64,000 nt of DNA from Desulfovibrio litoralis DSM 11393 (GCF_900143255.1 NZ_FRDI01000003.1:298641-362640); one strand, 5' to 3'; counted from the first letter of the stretch, positions 16,994 to 24,848 are shown. Notes: a model not told the origin generated them from the letters alone. A program made the numbers and translations.

Positions 16994-17200
16994 CAGGTGG
17001 GGAAGAAAGGTTTCTAAAATCGACTTCACTACTTTATTGAAACGAACAAGGCGGAGGCGAACTTTTCCCTCAAAAGAAGAGTCAACCATGAATCAAGAAC
17101 AAAGAAGAAAAATGTTCTTAATTCAGAGAAAAACAAAGACAAACAAAACAAAGTTGCAAAGGCAAATGCGCCTATGCAGTTGACCCTGCTGACAAGTTAA
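16994..17200 (+). pseudogene. Decayed 3' copy of the HTH gene
   Basis: This stretch aligns with the last two-thirds of the HTH gene at 16302-16613: GGCGGAGGCGAACTTTTCCC, CCTATGCAGTTGAC and the final AGTTAA all recur in the same order. The HTH-encoding 5' half is missing and small indels break the frame. It precedes paralogue B exactly where the intact HTH gene precedes paralogue A, so a two-gene unit was duplicated in tandem and its regulatory half then decayed. Confidence 0.85.
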
Positions 17201-17226
17201 CGGCAGGCAAAAACAGGAAGAGTAAA

Positions 17227-17589
17227 ATGGAGCAGATTTCCTTAAAGAACGAGTTCGGAGATGAAGTCCGTTTTCGCGGCAGAATGTTTTCAGAAAGCTC
17301 GTACTATGAGGATGTTAGCGGTGTTCTCACCCGTCATTGCCTCTACAAAGAAGAAAGTGGCCAATACGTTTATTCAATAGTAAGCGGTTCTGCGGCACAA
17401 AAAAGTTATCGTGTGTACAAAATGCGTATCGAAGGTGAAAACTGTATAATCAACAATGGTGCATTAGAAATGAACGTTAGCATTGATTTGTTGCTTTCGT
17501 CTGTTTTTAACCTTTGTGGCATTGATAACCAAGACGCTCTTGATTTACGCGAAACTTTAGTAGAATCTTTAAACACAGCCTCTTGTTAA
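17227..17589 (+). CDS. Unknown small protein, paralogue B of a duplicated cassette
   Basis: Function unknown. 120 residues, a tandem paralogue of the 16638-16931 protein (opening MEQISLKNEFGDEVRFRGRM, shared DVSGVLTRHCLY and INNGALEM). It carries an additional C-terminal helix (NQDALDLRETLVESLNTASC) that paralogue A has lost. No motif indicates an enzyme. The alternating strand pattern and acidic character would fit a small binding protein. RBS GGAAGAG lies upstream. Its own HTH gene is a remnant, so if the HTH protein regulates these genes it would have to act in trans from the intact copy. Confidence 0.8.
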   Translation: MEQISLKNEFGDEVRFRGRMFSESSYYEDVSGVLTRHCLYKEESGQYVYSIVSGSAAQKSYRVYKMRIEGENCIINNGALEMNVSIDLLLSSVFNLCGIDNQDALDLRETLVESLNTASC

Positions 17590-17679
17590 GTTGCCTTTTA
17601 TTTGTTTATCGTATATAAAAAAGTATATATACCTTAAACACTCAAACTATAGCCTTATTTTTGGCTATAAGGAGGACTC

Positions 17680-17982
17680 ATGCCCATTATTAAAACTTAT
17701 AACAAAGTTGGCGATAAGTGTAGAGTTCGTTTTAAACTGTTTAAAGACGACATTAAAAATGCAAAAGAAGTTGCGTTGGCGGCTAGCTTTACCGATTGGG
17801 AGTTAAACCCCATGAAAATACTTAAAGATGGTTCGGCAAGCATTGAATTTTCATTACCTTGTGGAGAAAAGCATTGTTATAGATATGTTTTAAACTCCTC
17901 GGAATGGATCAATGACCCCGAAGCCGACGAGTATACAGCTTCCGGTTTTGAAGGTGTTCAAAATTCCGTAGTGGCGTTATAA
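17680..17982 (+). CDS. Stand-alone CBM48/isoamylase-N-like domain protein
   Basis: 100-residue protein consisting of a single early-set, glycogen-recognition-like beta-sandwich. Diagnostic features are a VALAASFTDWELNPMKIL segment (the FTDW/FNDW turn of CBM48), the SLPCGEKHCYRYVLNSSEWINDPE segment (the YRYV-DG-W-DPE pattern) and a terminal GVQNSVV. In AMPK-beta and glycogen enzymes this domain binds alpha-glucan. Here it has no catalytic partner in the window, so the role (carbohydrate binding or a purely structural interaction) is open. A strong GGAGG site lies 5 bases before the ATG. Confidence 0.8.
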   Translation: MPIIKTYNKVGDKCRVRFKLFKDDIKNAKEVALAASFTDWELNPMKILKDGSASIEFSLPCGEKHCYRYVLNSSEWINDPEADEYTASGFEGVQNSVVAL

Positions 17983-18054
17983 CCTTATTAAAAGTTGAAA
18001 TATCAAAATTTATCTCTTTAAATAGAATAATAAAAATCTATTTTTGAGCAAAAA

Positions 18055-18615
18055 ATGCCACAAAAAAACTTTACATCAACAAACCTTAGTTATTCCAATG
18101 CTAATAATGTTGTAAAAAACCCAAAAAGCTTGCGTAATCGTAAGCTTTTGTCGTTTTCAGACGGCATAAACAGGTTTACAAAACGCAAAAAAGGTACTGA
18201 GTCGATGCGGCTAACTCGCCTTTGGCTGGCATGGTCAGAAGTTTTGGGCGAAGATTTAGCCGAACTGGTTAAACCTCTCGGAAATAAAGACAGAACTCTG
18301 GTGCTTGCCGTTGAAGATAGTATAATGATGCAAGAGGCTCATTATCAGCTCCAAACGATCATGCGACTGGTTAATGAATATCTCTGGGATATCATGGGCG
18401 AAAATTTTTTTGTAAAAGCCCAACTGACCCTGCCCAAAGGCAAACAAGGCTTAGACAGCTATAAAGGAATAGAACAACCTGTTGTCTATGAATATATCGT
18501 ACCCGAACCACCGGGGCTTGATACGGTAGAAGAAAAACTAAATCCCAATTCCCCTGTTATGAGCTGTTTTAAAGCCTATTATAATTATTTTAAAACCAGA
18601 GAAACAAAAAAATAA
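18055..18615 (+). CDS. DUF721 (DciA-related) protein
   Basis: 186 residues. The central region (about 44-105) RLTRLWLAWSEVLGEDLAEL through the VEDSIMMQEAHYQL segment is the DUF721 domain. That domain is shared with DciA, which helps load the replicative helicase in many bacteria, and is also common next to unrelated genes. The first 40 residues are basic and low-complexity (KSLRNRKLL), and the C-terminal 60 are not recognised. There is no strong ribosome site at the ATG chosen, and starts further in are possible. A role in replication is suggested only by family. Confidence 0.75.
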   Translation: MPQKNFTSTNLSYSNANNVVKNPKSLRNRKLLSFSDGINRFTKRKKGTESMRLTRLWLAWSEVLGEDLAELVKPLGNKDRTLVLAVEDSIMMQEAHYQLQTIMRLVNEYLWDIMGENFFVKAQLTLPKGKQGLDSYKGIEQPVVYEYIVPEPPGLDTVEEKLNPNSPVMSCFKAYYNYFKTRETKK

Positions 18616-18722
18616 AAACTCCCTCATAAACCACCAATATTTAAACATGACAAGCGAGCAAAACTGTTTTATACAAAACAAGTAAAACAAAACCATAACT
18701 TAAAGACAAAAAAGAGACTATC

Positions 18723-19811
18723 ATGTTTAATCAAGAAGCTTTTCATAACCCCGAGCTTTGTGCAAAATTATTAGATAAACTTGAAGCCAATTTAAAACAA
18801 CCGCTTACTTTTATGGAAGTTTGCGGAACTCATACCATGTCTATTTTCCAAAGTGGGTTAAAAGGTATTTTACCTAAAGATATTACTCATTTATCTGGTC
18901 CAGGCTGCCCAGTTTGCGTTACTCACGATAGCGAAGTAATGGCTTTTTTAGATATAGCCTCTCAAGATAAAGTAATAGTAGCCACTTTTGGCGACCTTAT
19001 GCGTGTTCCCAGTCCTGACGGGCGTTCATTAAAAACCGCACAAGCAAATGGTGCAAAAATTTCTGTTTTATATTCACCTTTTGATGCACTTGAATTAGCA
19101 CAAAAAAAACCTGACCATTTAATTGTTTTTTTGAGTGTTGGCTTTGAAACAACCACTCCCCTCATAGCGGCGACAATCCAAAGTGCCGAAGCTTTAAAGC
19201 TTAACAACTTTGCCGTATTTTGTGCCAATAAACTCGTTCCACCCGTACTTTCCGCATTGCTTAGCGATAAAGAAGCTCCAAAGCTAGACGCCCTACTCCT
19301 TCCCGGGCATGTTTCCACAGTGATTGGTGTAAAACCCTATGAATTTCTCATTACTGATTTTAAAATGCCTTCTGTCATTGGCGGATTTGAACCTGCGGAT
19401 ATTCTCGAATCTCTTATTTATATGAGCGAGATGCAAAACACAGGAAAGCCAAAACTCATTAACCAATACACACGCCTTGTGGCAGAAAACGGAAACCCCA
19501 AAGCCTGTGCTGTTATGAATGAAGTTTTTGAAGTGTGCGATGGTTTATTTAGGGGCATTGGCAGTATCCCCGAAGCGGGCATGCGTTTAAGAGAAAAATA
19601 TGCACGCTTTGATGCGTTAAAGCGTTTAGGTTTAACGCTAAAACCTACTAAACCCCTCGCAGGTTGTAGCTGTGGCGAAATTTTAAAAGGTAAAATGCAA
19701 CCCAATAAATGCCCTTTATTTGGAAAAATCTGTACCCCCGCCAACCCTGTCGGACCTTGTATGGTCTCTAGCGAAGGCAGTTGTGCGGCCTACTATAAAT
19801 ATAATGTATAA
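18723..19811 (+). CDS. hypD: [NiFe]-hydrogenase maturation protein HypD
   Basis: Iron-sulfur scaffold that, with HypC, assembles the Fe(CN)2CO unit of [NiFe] hydrogenases in the cytoplasm. The conserved cysteine motifs are all visible: VCGTHTM (residues about 37-43), GPGCPVCVT, GFETTTPL, and the C-terminal cluster region GCSCGEILKGKM with CPLFGKICTP and GPCMVS. 362 residues is standard. It is followed 17 bp later by hypE; the partner genes hypA, B, C and F are elsewhere. Presence indicates hydrogen metabolism. Confidence 0.97.
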   Translation: MFNQEAFHNPELCAKLLDKLEANLKQPLTFMEVCGTHTMSIFQSGLKGILPKDITHLSGPGCPVCVTHDSEVMAFLDIASQDKVIVATFGDLMRVPSPDGRSLKTAQANGAKISVLYSPFDALELAQKKPDHLIVFLSVGFETTTPLIAATIQSAEALKLNNFAVFCANKLVPPVLSALLSDKEAPKLDALLLPGHVSTVIGVKPYEFLITDFKMPSVIGGFEPADILESLIYMSEMQNTGKPKLINQYTRLVAENGNPKACAVMNEVFEVCDGLFRGIGSIPEAGMRLREKYARFDALKRLGLTLKPTKPLAGCSCGEILKGKMQPNKCPLFGKICTPANPVGPCMVSSEGSCAAYYKYNV

Positions 19812-19828
19812 TAATTTAAGGATTTACC

Positions 19829-20896
19829 ATGTCTAAAGACTCTAAAACTAAATTTATCGGTAACTTATTATTAGATTATGGCAGTGGCGGACAAGCTTCG
19901 CATCGTTTGATTAATGATTTATTCTTACATTATTTTGACAATCCGATTTTAAGACAAATGAACGACGCCGCTGAACTACACTTATCAGGACACTTAGCGA
20001 TAAGTACCGATTCTTATACCGTTACTCCTTTAGAATTTAAAGGCGGGAATATCGGCTCTTTGGCCGTCCACGGAACAGTGAATGATGTCGCTATGTTAGG
20101 GTCTAAAGTCCGTTATTTATCCACAGCTTTTATTTTAGAAGAAGGCTTGGATATGCAACTGCTTGAACGCATAGTTAAAAGCATGGCGGAAGCAGCCAAA
20201 GAAGCCGAAGTTCTGATTGTTACCGGCGATACTAAAGTTGTTCCTAAGGGGGCGGTTGATAAAATTTTTATTAATACCACAGGCTTAGGAGAAATCATCT
20301 CGAATAATCCCCCTTCAGGCTCTAAAGCTCAGGCGGGCGATGTGGTCTTAATTTCAGGCACTATGGGCGATCATGGCTTAACCATTATGGCGGCCAGAGA
20401 AAACCTGCCTCTTGGTGCGGCTTTAAAAAGCGATTCTGCTCCGCTAAACTTAATTATCGAAGAATTAATCCAAAACATTCCAGAAATACACGTTTTAAGA
20501 GACCCAACAAGAGGTGGTTTAGCGACAACTTTAAATGAAATTACCATGCAATCAAGCGTAGTTTGTAAAATTGAAGAAAGTCTAATCCCTGTATTAAATG
20601 ATGTTAAACAAGGCTGTTCTATTTTAGGGCTAGACCCTCTTTACCTTGCGAATGAAGGAAAATTAATCTGTATTTTACCAAAACAGTACCAAGACAAAGC
20701 TCTAGAAATTATGCACAAACATAAAGCGAGTCAAAACGCCTGTTATATTGGTGAAATCTTTGCACCAGGTAATATTGAATTAAAAAGACAACGCACCCTA
20801 AACGCAAAAGCCGGACAAGTGCTTTTAGAAACTCCACTCGGTGGAACAAGGCTACTTTCCATGCTTGAAGGTGAACAATTGCCACGCATTTGTTAA
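19829..20896 (+). CDS. hypE: [NiFe]-hydrogenase maturation protein HypE
   Basis: Dehydrates carbamoyl on its own C-terminal cysteine to thiocyanate, supplying cyanide ligands for the hydrogenase iron. The AIR-synthase-like fold is visible (LDYGSGGQASHRLI, STDSYTVTPLEF, HGTVNDVAMLG, RDPTRGGLATTLNEI) and the protein ends in the functional tail LPRIC. 355 residues is normal, so the gene is intact. Its last 116 bp are repeated almost perfectly at 21386-21501 and its last 16 bp again at 21798-21813, bracketing two unrelated small genes. Confidence 0.97.
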   Translation: MSKDSKTKFIGNLLLDYGSGGQASHRLINDLFLHYFDNPILRQMNDAAELHLSGHLAISTDSYTVTPLEFKGGNIGSLAVHGTVNDVAMLGSKVRYLSTAFILEEGLDMQLLERIVKSMAEAAKEAEVLIVTGDTKVVPKGAVDKIFINTTGLGEIISNNPPSGSKAQAGDVVLISGTMGDHGLTIMAARENLPLGAALKSDSAPLNLIIEELIQNIPEIHVLRDPTRGGLATTLNEITMQSSVVCKIEESLIPVLNDVKQGCSILGLDPLYLANEGKLICILPKQYQDKALEIMHKHKASQNACYIGEIFAPGNIELKRQRTLNAKAGQVLLETPLGGTRLLSMLEGEQLPRIC

Positions 20897-20897
20897 A
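20782..20897 (+). repeat. hypE 3'-end direct repeat, copy 1 (in the functional gene)
   Basis: The last 115 bases of hypE plus one base beyond the stop. It matches 21386-21501 with two mismatches at a constant offset of 604 bp. As a pair the copies look like the left and right attachment sites, or the recombination scars, of a 604-bp insertion carrying the acetyltransferase gene. Confidence 0.95.
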
Positions 20898-20909
20898 GGA
20901 GATTGTTAT

Positions 20910-21350
20910 ATGAAAATAGAGAAAGCAAATCTTTCAGATGTTGAAGAGTTAAGCAGCCTATATTATCAATTGACGAAGAAATATCCAGAACATAATAAAA
21001 TGAAACCAATATTTGATTTAATATCAAAGGATAAAAATTATTATCTCCTTGTTGCACTAAATCAAGAGAACAAGGCAGTTGGTACGGCTATGGGGGTTAT
21101 ATGTTACGATTTGATTGATTTATGTGCCCCTTTTATGCTCATTGAAAACGTAGTTGTTTCAGAAAGTTATCGAGGTCAAGGTATTGGAAAAATGTTGATG
21201 CTAGAACTTGAAGCCATTGCATATTCAAACAAGTGTGCACTCATTATACTAGTTTCTGGAAATGCAAGGAAAGAAGCACATACATTTTATGAAAACTTAG
21301 GATATCCAATGGTTAAAGGATTTAAAAAGAAGTTAACTTATGATGAATAA
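20910..21350 (+). CDS. GNAT-family N-acetyltransferase
   Basis: Acetyl-CoA-dependent acetyltransferase of unknown substrate, 146 residues. The fold signature is MLIENVVVSESYRGQGIGKMLM (only its core VVSESYRGQGIGK binds the CoA pyrophosphate) and the C-terminal FYENLGYPMVKGFKKKL is typical of GNAT enzymes. The start at 20910 is set by AAAGGAGA 6 bases upstream; upstream in-frame codons overlap hypE. It reads as more AT-rich and has a different codon flavour from hypE. The gene is cleanly bracketed by the two copies of the hypE tail, pointing to acquisition by insertion. Confidence 0.88.
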   Translation: MKIEKANLSDVEELSSLYYQLTKKYPEHNKMKPIFDLISKDKNYYLLVALNQENKAVGTAMGVICYDLIDLCAPFMLIENVVVSESYRGQGIGKMLMLELEAIAYSNKCALIILVSGNARKEAHTFYENLGYPMVKGFKKKLTYDE

Positions 21351-21385
21351 TAAATCATAGTATAAAAATTGCAAACCAACAGGTA

Positions 21386-21501
21386 AAAAAGACAACGCAC
21401 CCTAAACGCAAAAGCCGGGCAAGTGCTTTTAGAAACTCCACTCGGTGGAACAAGACTACTTTCCATGCTTGAAGGTGAACAATTGCCACGCATTTGTTAA
21501 A
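21386..21501 (+). repeat. hypE 3'-end direct repeat, copy 2 (fragment)
   Basis: 116-bp copy of the hypE tail, including the codons for the LPRIC end and the stop. It is not preceded by the rest of hypE or by a start, so it is a non-functional fragment. Only two mismatches to copy 1 suggest a recent event or ongoing gene conversion. Confidence 0.95.
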
Positions 21502-21552
21502 AATTATATTTAAAATAAAATTTTAGTTCGTAAATATTTGGAGTGAGTACAA

Positions 21553-21768
21553 ATGCCATATATAACAATAGAAAGTGGCTCGTTAACGAAAGAGCAAAAA
21601 AGTAAGCTGATTGAAGAAATAACACAAGTTGCGTCAAAAATTACACAGATTCCAAGCGAATTTTTCTTTGTTACGATTAAAGAATTGCCCGATGAAAACA
21701 TTGGAATCAACGGCAAAACTATTGATAAAACTAAGCAAGAATATCAACAGAATCAAATCAAAAAATAA
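21553..21768 (+). CDS. 4-oxalocrotonate tautomerase-family protein
   Basis: 71-residue tautomerase of the 4-OT family. The catalytic N-terminal proline follows the initiator Met (MPYITIESGSLTKEQKSKL), and the family helix-strand pattern with FFVTIKELPDENIGINGK is intact. Substrate unknown; small stand-alone members act on diverse keto-enol compounds. Strong GGAGTGAG ribosome site. It lies between the second hypE-tail copy and a third 16-bp tail copy, so it may have entered this site in the same manner as the acetyltransferase. Confidence 0.88.
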   Translation: MPYITIESGSLTKEQKSKLIEEITQVASKITQIPSEFFFVTIKELPDENIGINGKTIDKTKQEYQQNQIKK

Positions 21769-21797
21769 GTAGTTATATTGACAAATTGTTTTCAGCA

Positions 21798-21813
21798 AAT
21801 TGCCACGCATTTG
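21798..21813 (+). repeat. hypE 3'-end repeat, copy 3 (16 bp)
   Basis: AATTGCCACGCATTTG, identical to bases near the hypE stop (and to copy 2). The left end of the MITE-like copy e begins at its last base. Short, so chance is conceivable, but the 297-bp spacing behind copy 2 with one gene between them repeats the arrangement seen for the acetyltransferase. Confidence 0.6.
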
Positions 21814-21976
21814 AGACTATTGCACAATAGGCTCAAAGTGGATTTCGTCAGAGAGAGACTCCAAAAACCACGAATAAGGAAAATTAAATTTTCCTGTAAA
21901 ATAAGTGGGTTTTGTGACTTAAGCCGTTTTATGCTATGTGCATACAGAGCATAAAGCGATGACAAAAGTACGCAAA
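21813..21976 (+). repeat. MITE-like dispersed repeat, copy e (right end missing)
   Basis: Very similar to the full copy at 29133-29316 from GAGACTATTGCACAATAGG through TGACAAAAGTACGCAAA, then abruptly switches to lipoprotein-gene sequence. The right-terminal hairpin is absent. Its last 43 bases are read on the minus strand as the final codons and stop of the lipoprotein gene. Confidence 0.92.
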
Positions 21977-22191
21977 TCTGCTCCTGTATAGCCCCATGAT
22001 TGACAACGCTGAGTTGCTACCGCAAGAGCCTGTGCTTCATCAACTACTGGCTGTTCAAATCCACCGTAACTATAAGATAAACGCACTGTCGCATCAGCAC
22101 GGCTACCACCAGTAGCAGCCCAATCTTTTTTAACTGCACAACTGGAAAGCATTAGCATGAATACAGGTAATAAACATAGTATTTTTTTCAT
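21934..22191 (-). CDS. YecR-like lipoprotein, C-terminus replaced by repeat
   Basis: Short secreted lipoprotein. It has a signal peptide MKKILCLLPVFMLMLSSC with a lipobox ending in Cys18. A conserved block follows (GGSRADATVRLSYSYGG, PVVDEAQALAVATQRC, WGYTGAD) that I associate with the YecR-like lipoprotein family. Family members normally continue for some 20 or more residues past WGYTGA with further cysteines. Here the reading frame runs into MITE-like copy e, and the last residues (LRTFVIALCSVCT) and the stop codon come from the repeat. The product is thus probably a truncated, possibly non-functional protein of 85 residues. It has no partner gene. Confidence 0.75.
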   Translation of the reverse strand: MKKILCLLPVFMLMLSSCAVKKDWAATGGSRADATVRLSYSYGGFEQPVVDEAQALAVATQRCQSWGYTGADLRTFVIALCSVCT

Positions 22192-22462
22192 AAATTATAA
22201 CCCTTTAAATTAAATTTTATCTACACAGAACTCTTGTTTTATTGAAATTATATCAAGATAAGTACACTAAAAATAATATATTTCAAGTTAAAAGAACAGA
22301 TGTTTTATAAAACCATGATATATTTCAAATAATCTTTAAGAAAAAAACTGCTGTTAAGCTATTTTTTGCTTGCTTTTTTTCTATTTTTAAATATTTATTA
22401 ATATAAATATATTATGTAATTGCCTACATAAAAGAAACCAACAATATCAGAAAGGTATGTTT

Positions 22463-23662
22463 ATGTTAAATTTTCACCAAACCAAAGTTAAAGCTTTTTT
22501 AGCGTTCTTAATGTTGTCAGCTGTTACTTTATCCACCTTTACAGCTAAACAAGCTTTCGCCACAAACGGTATGCTCTTTGACGGATACGGCCCAATCAGT
22601 CAGGCAATGGGCGGTGCCTCCATGGCGTATGACAACGGAACAGCGGCTATGTCTAATAACCCCGCAACCTTGGGGCTTATGCCTGATGGCAATCGAGTTG
22701 ATATTGCTTTAGGTTTTTTAATGCCGGACGTGCGTTATGAAACTCCCGGAAAAACCTATAAGTCTAGCTCAGATTTGTTTTTAATGCCAGCTATTGGTTA
22801 CGTCAGAAAAGATGGTGATTTTGCCTATGGTATCGGTATGTATTCTCTTGGCGGAATGGGAACAGACTATCTTGATGATAACTTAGGTATGTATTCTCAA
22901 GTGATTGTCGGTAAAATCTTAGTGCCTTTCGCTTACGATGTTACCGATAAGTTTACCATAGGTGCCACAATCTCATTGACTCAAGCTCAAATGGACATAG
23001 TCTTGAAACCACGAGGTCCAATGATGCCCAAATTTGACTTTAAAGACGGTTCTGACTTTAGCGGTGCTACCTCTGATTATGGTGTATCAGGAAAATTAGG
23101 CTTTACTTATAAATTGCATGACCGTTTCACTATTGGTGGAGCTTATCACAATAAAGGCGGTATAGGCGATTTAACGGGTAAAGGTGCAAGAGTTGAAGGC
23201 TTTGATATGCCTGCAACAGCTAATATTGGTTTTGCCGCCAATATTACTGATGATCTTATGTTTACCGCTGATTATCAAAAAATCTTTTGGTCTGAGGTGA
23301 TGCAAACTATTACTATCACCCAAGGTAACCAAAAAGCAGAATTACGCCAAGACTGGAGAGATCAAAACGTAGTATCAATGGGCTTGGCTTATACCCTACC
23401 GTCTTTACCGGAACTAACTTTAAGAGCCGGGGTAAACTTAGGCGACAACCCTGTTAACAAAAATGCTACTCCAATGTTCCCTGCTATTATAGAAAATCAT
23501 TACACCGCCGGTTTTGGTTATAAGTTTAATGAAACACATTCCGTTAACGCCAGCTTTTCTTACGCTCCAAAAGTAAGAGTAAATAATGATGGAATGTTCA
23601 GGGGCACATCAACAACTCACGAACAAACAAGTTCTCAAATAATGTATTCTATTAATTTCTAA
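22463..23662 (+). CDS. OMPP1/FadL/TodX-family outer-membrane transporter
   Basis: Predicted outer-membrane beta-barrel that admits long-chain fatty acids or other hydrophobic compounds. It has an N-terminal signal peptide (hydrophobic AFLAFLMLSAVTLSTF, cleavage near AFA-TNG). The mature N-terminus TNGMLFDGYGPISQAMGGAS and the segment SNNPATLGLM form the FadL hatch motif. It continues with repeated amphipathic strands to a C-terminal aromatic (SINF). 399 residues fits. The ATG at 22463 is chosen because AAAGG lies 7 bases upstream; the ATG at 22457 is too close. A clear terminator follows, so it is monocistronic. Confidence 0.9.
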   Translation: MLNFHQTKVKAFLAFLMLSAVTLSTFTAKQAFATNGMLFDGYGPISQAMGGASMAYDNGTAAMSNNPATLGLMPDGNRVDIALGFLMPDVRYETPGKTYKSSSDLFLMPAIGYVRKDGDFAYGIGMYSLGGMGTDYLDDNLGMYSQVIVGKILVPFAYDVTDKFTIGATISLTQAQMDIVLKPRGPMMPKFDFKDGSDFSGATSDYGVSGKLGFTYKLHDRFTIGGAYHNKGGIGDLTGKGARVEGFDMPATANIGFAANITDDLMFTADYQKIFWSEVMQTITITQGNQKAELRQDWRDQNVVSMGLAYTLPSLPELTLRAGVNLGDNPVNKNATPMFPAIIENHYTAGFGYKFNETHSVNASFSYAPKVRVNNDGMFRGTSTTHEQTSSQIMYSINF

Positions 23663-23688
23663 GATAATTTATCTATTTTAAGAAATTT

Positions 23689-23730
23689 AAAAGAGTCAGT
23701 CTAAATATTTAAGACTGACTCTTTTTTTAT
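23689..23730 (+). terminator. Rho-independent terminator after the FadL-like gene
   Basis: Stem AAAGAGTCAGTCT / AGACTGACTCTTT with an A/T loop, followed by a long T-run; about 30 bp past the stop codon. Confidence 0.93.
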
Positions 23731-23782
23731 ATCAACAATAAACCCAATATAGATTTAACAAAATTATAATTATAAAATAATT

Positions 23783-24196
23783 CTATTTAATTTGACTTAT
23801 ATGAAAGGTTGCCGTGGCGGTAGAAATTAATTCTTTTTCATCATTATATATTTTAGCTTCAACGAAAGCCACACTGCGACCTTTTTTTAAAACAATCGCC
23901 TCACAAGTAATAAGCCCCTGTCTCACAGCCCGCAAAAAACTCACGTTTAAGTTGGTGGTTACTATTTGTTTGTGTCCGTCCAAAGCCTTTAATAAGACAT
24001 GCGCCATTGCTTCGTCGGCTATCGTGGCTAAAATTCCACCTGCCAAATTTCCCGCTCCCTGTGCGAGGTTTTCACAAACTTTAAGGCTAAATATCGCTTT
24101 TTTATCGCTTAATTCAACAATTTTTACCCCAAGCGTATTAAGTAAGGGGTTCACACTTTGCGGAGTTTTTACCACATCTTCCAAATAAGTTTGCAT
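23783..24196 (-). CDS. Hotdog-fold thioesterase (PaaI-like)
   Basis: Acyl-CoA thioesterase of the PaaI/4HBT superfamily, 137 residues. The active-site stretch NLAQGAGNLAGGILATIADEAM (residues about 43-63) contains the helix-capping GG and the catalytic acidic residue. TNLNVSFLRAVRQG and VEAKIYNDEKELISTATATF are the family's later strands. Substrate unknown. GAGGT precedes the ATG. It stands alone between the FadL-type gene and rpmB. Confidence 0.85.
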   Translation of the reverse strand: MQTYLEDVVKTPQSVNPLLNTLGVKIVELSDKKAIFSLKVCENLAQGAGNLAGGILATIADEAMAHVLLKALDGHKQIVTTNLNVSFLRAVRQGLITCEAIVLKKGRSVAFVEAKIYNDEKELISTATATFHISQIK

Positions 24197-24272
24197 AAAA
24201 ATACCTCATATAAAAAATCAACAGTATTAACTCTCAAATAAAATACAACATCTTTATAAAAAAATAAAGACA

Positions 24273-24310
24273 CAAAAAAAACGGTCTACACCTTTAAAGT
24301 GTAAACCGTT
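24273..24310 (-). terminator. Rho-independent terminator of rpmB
   Basis: Stem AACGGTTTACAC / GTGTAGACCGTT (one mismatch) with a short loop, followed on the minus strand by TTTTTTTTGTG; about 20 bp past the stop. Confidence 0.9.
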
Positions 24311-24331
24311 AAAAACAAAATAACAAAAAAA

Positions 24332-24541
24332 TTAATTTGCTTTACGCGCCACAGGCTTAACAACAGAACCACTACGTAAACATCTTGTACAAACAGACAA
24401 GGTAACAACCTGACCGTTAGGATGTTGATGACGTACATTTTGTAAGTTTGGGTTAAAACGACGTTTGTTCTTAATATTAGAGTGGCTTACGCTGTTCCCT
24501 ACTTGAGGACGTTTTCCACACATTGCACATTCTCTGGACAT
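24332..24541 (-). CDS. rpmB: 50S ribosomal protein L28
   Basis: Structural protein of the large ribosomal subunit, 69 residues. It opens [20 protein letters not shown] and contains [13 protein letters not shown] and [13 protein letters not shown]. Two CxxC pairs (CAMC, CTRC) make it the zinc-binding form of L28. RBS GGAGGG precedes the ATG. Monocistronic, divergent from the DUF177-rpmF operon across a 307-bp AT-rich gap. Confidence 0.97.
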   Translation of the reverse strand: MSRECAMCGKRPQVGNSVSHSNIKNKRRFNPNLQNVRHQHPNGQVVTLSVCTRCLRSGSVVKPVARKAN

Positions 24542-24799
24542 AATAATCCCTCCGATCTATAAATAAAATTCATGACAAATTTACGCACAAAAAATTAAAG
24601 AAAGAGATATATACCCCCTAACCAAACAAAATGCAACTATTTTTATAAAAAAGAATATATAAAAATTATATAATATGATTAAAGAGTTATCAAAATAAAA
24701 AATATTTTTTGGGTAAAAATAATAAAAATAAATCAATAAGGCACCATAAAAAATACTTTTCATAGAAAAAATACTTTAATGAAAAATTACGCCTTTTCC

Positions 24800-24828
24800 T
24801 TGACAAGAATAAAGATTTAAAGTTAAAA
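24800..24828 (+). promoter_or_regulatory. Candidate sigma-70-type promoter of the DUF177-rpmF operon
   Basis: TTGACA at 24800-24805 with a weak -10-like TTAAAA at 24823-24828 (17-bp spacing), about 20 bp upstream of the DUF177 start. The rest of the 307-bp gap to rpmB is AT-rich, without a gene I can support. Confidence 0.4.
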
Positions 24829-24848
24829 GGTTCATTTGTGAGGATATA

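Noticed and set aside
24581-24763. 60-codon minus-strand open frame upstream of rpmB
   Set aside because: Very AT-rich Phe/Tyr/Ile-rich translation typical of random intergenic DNA; no ribosome site.
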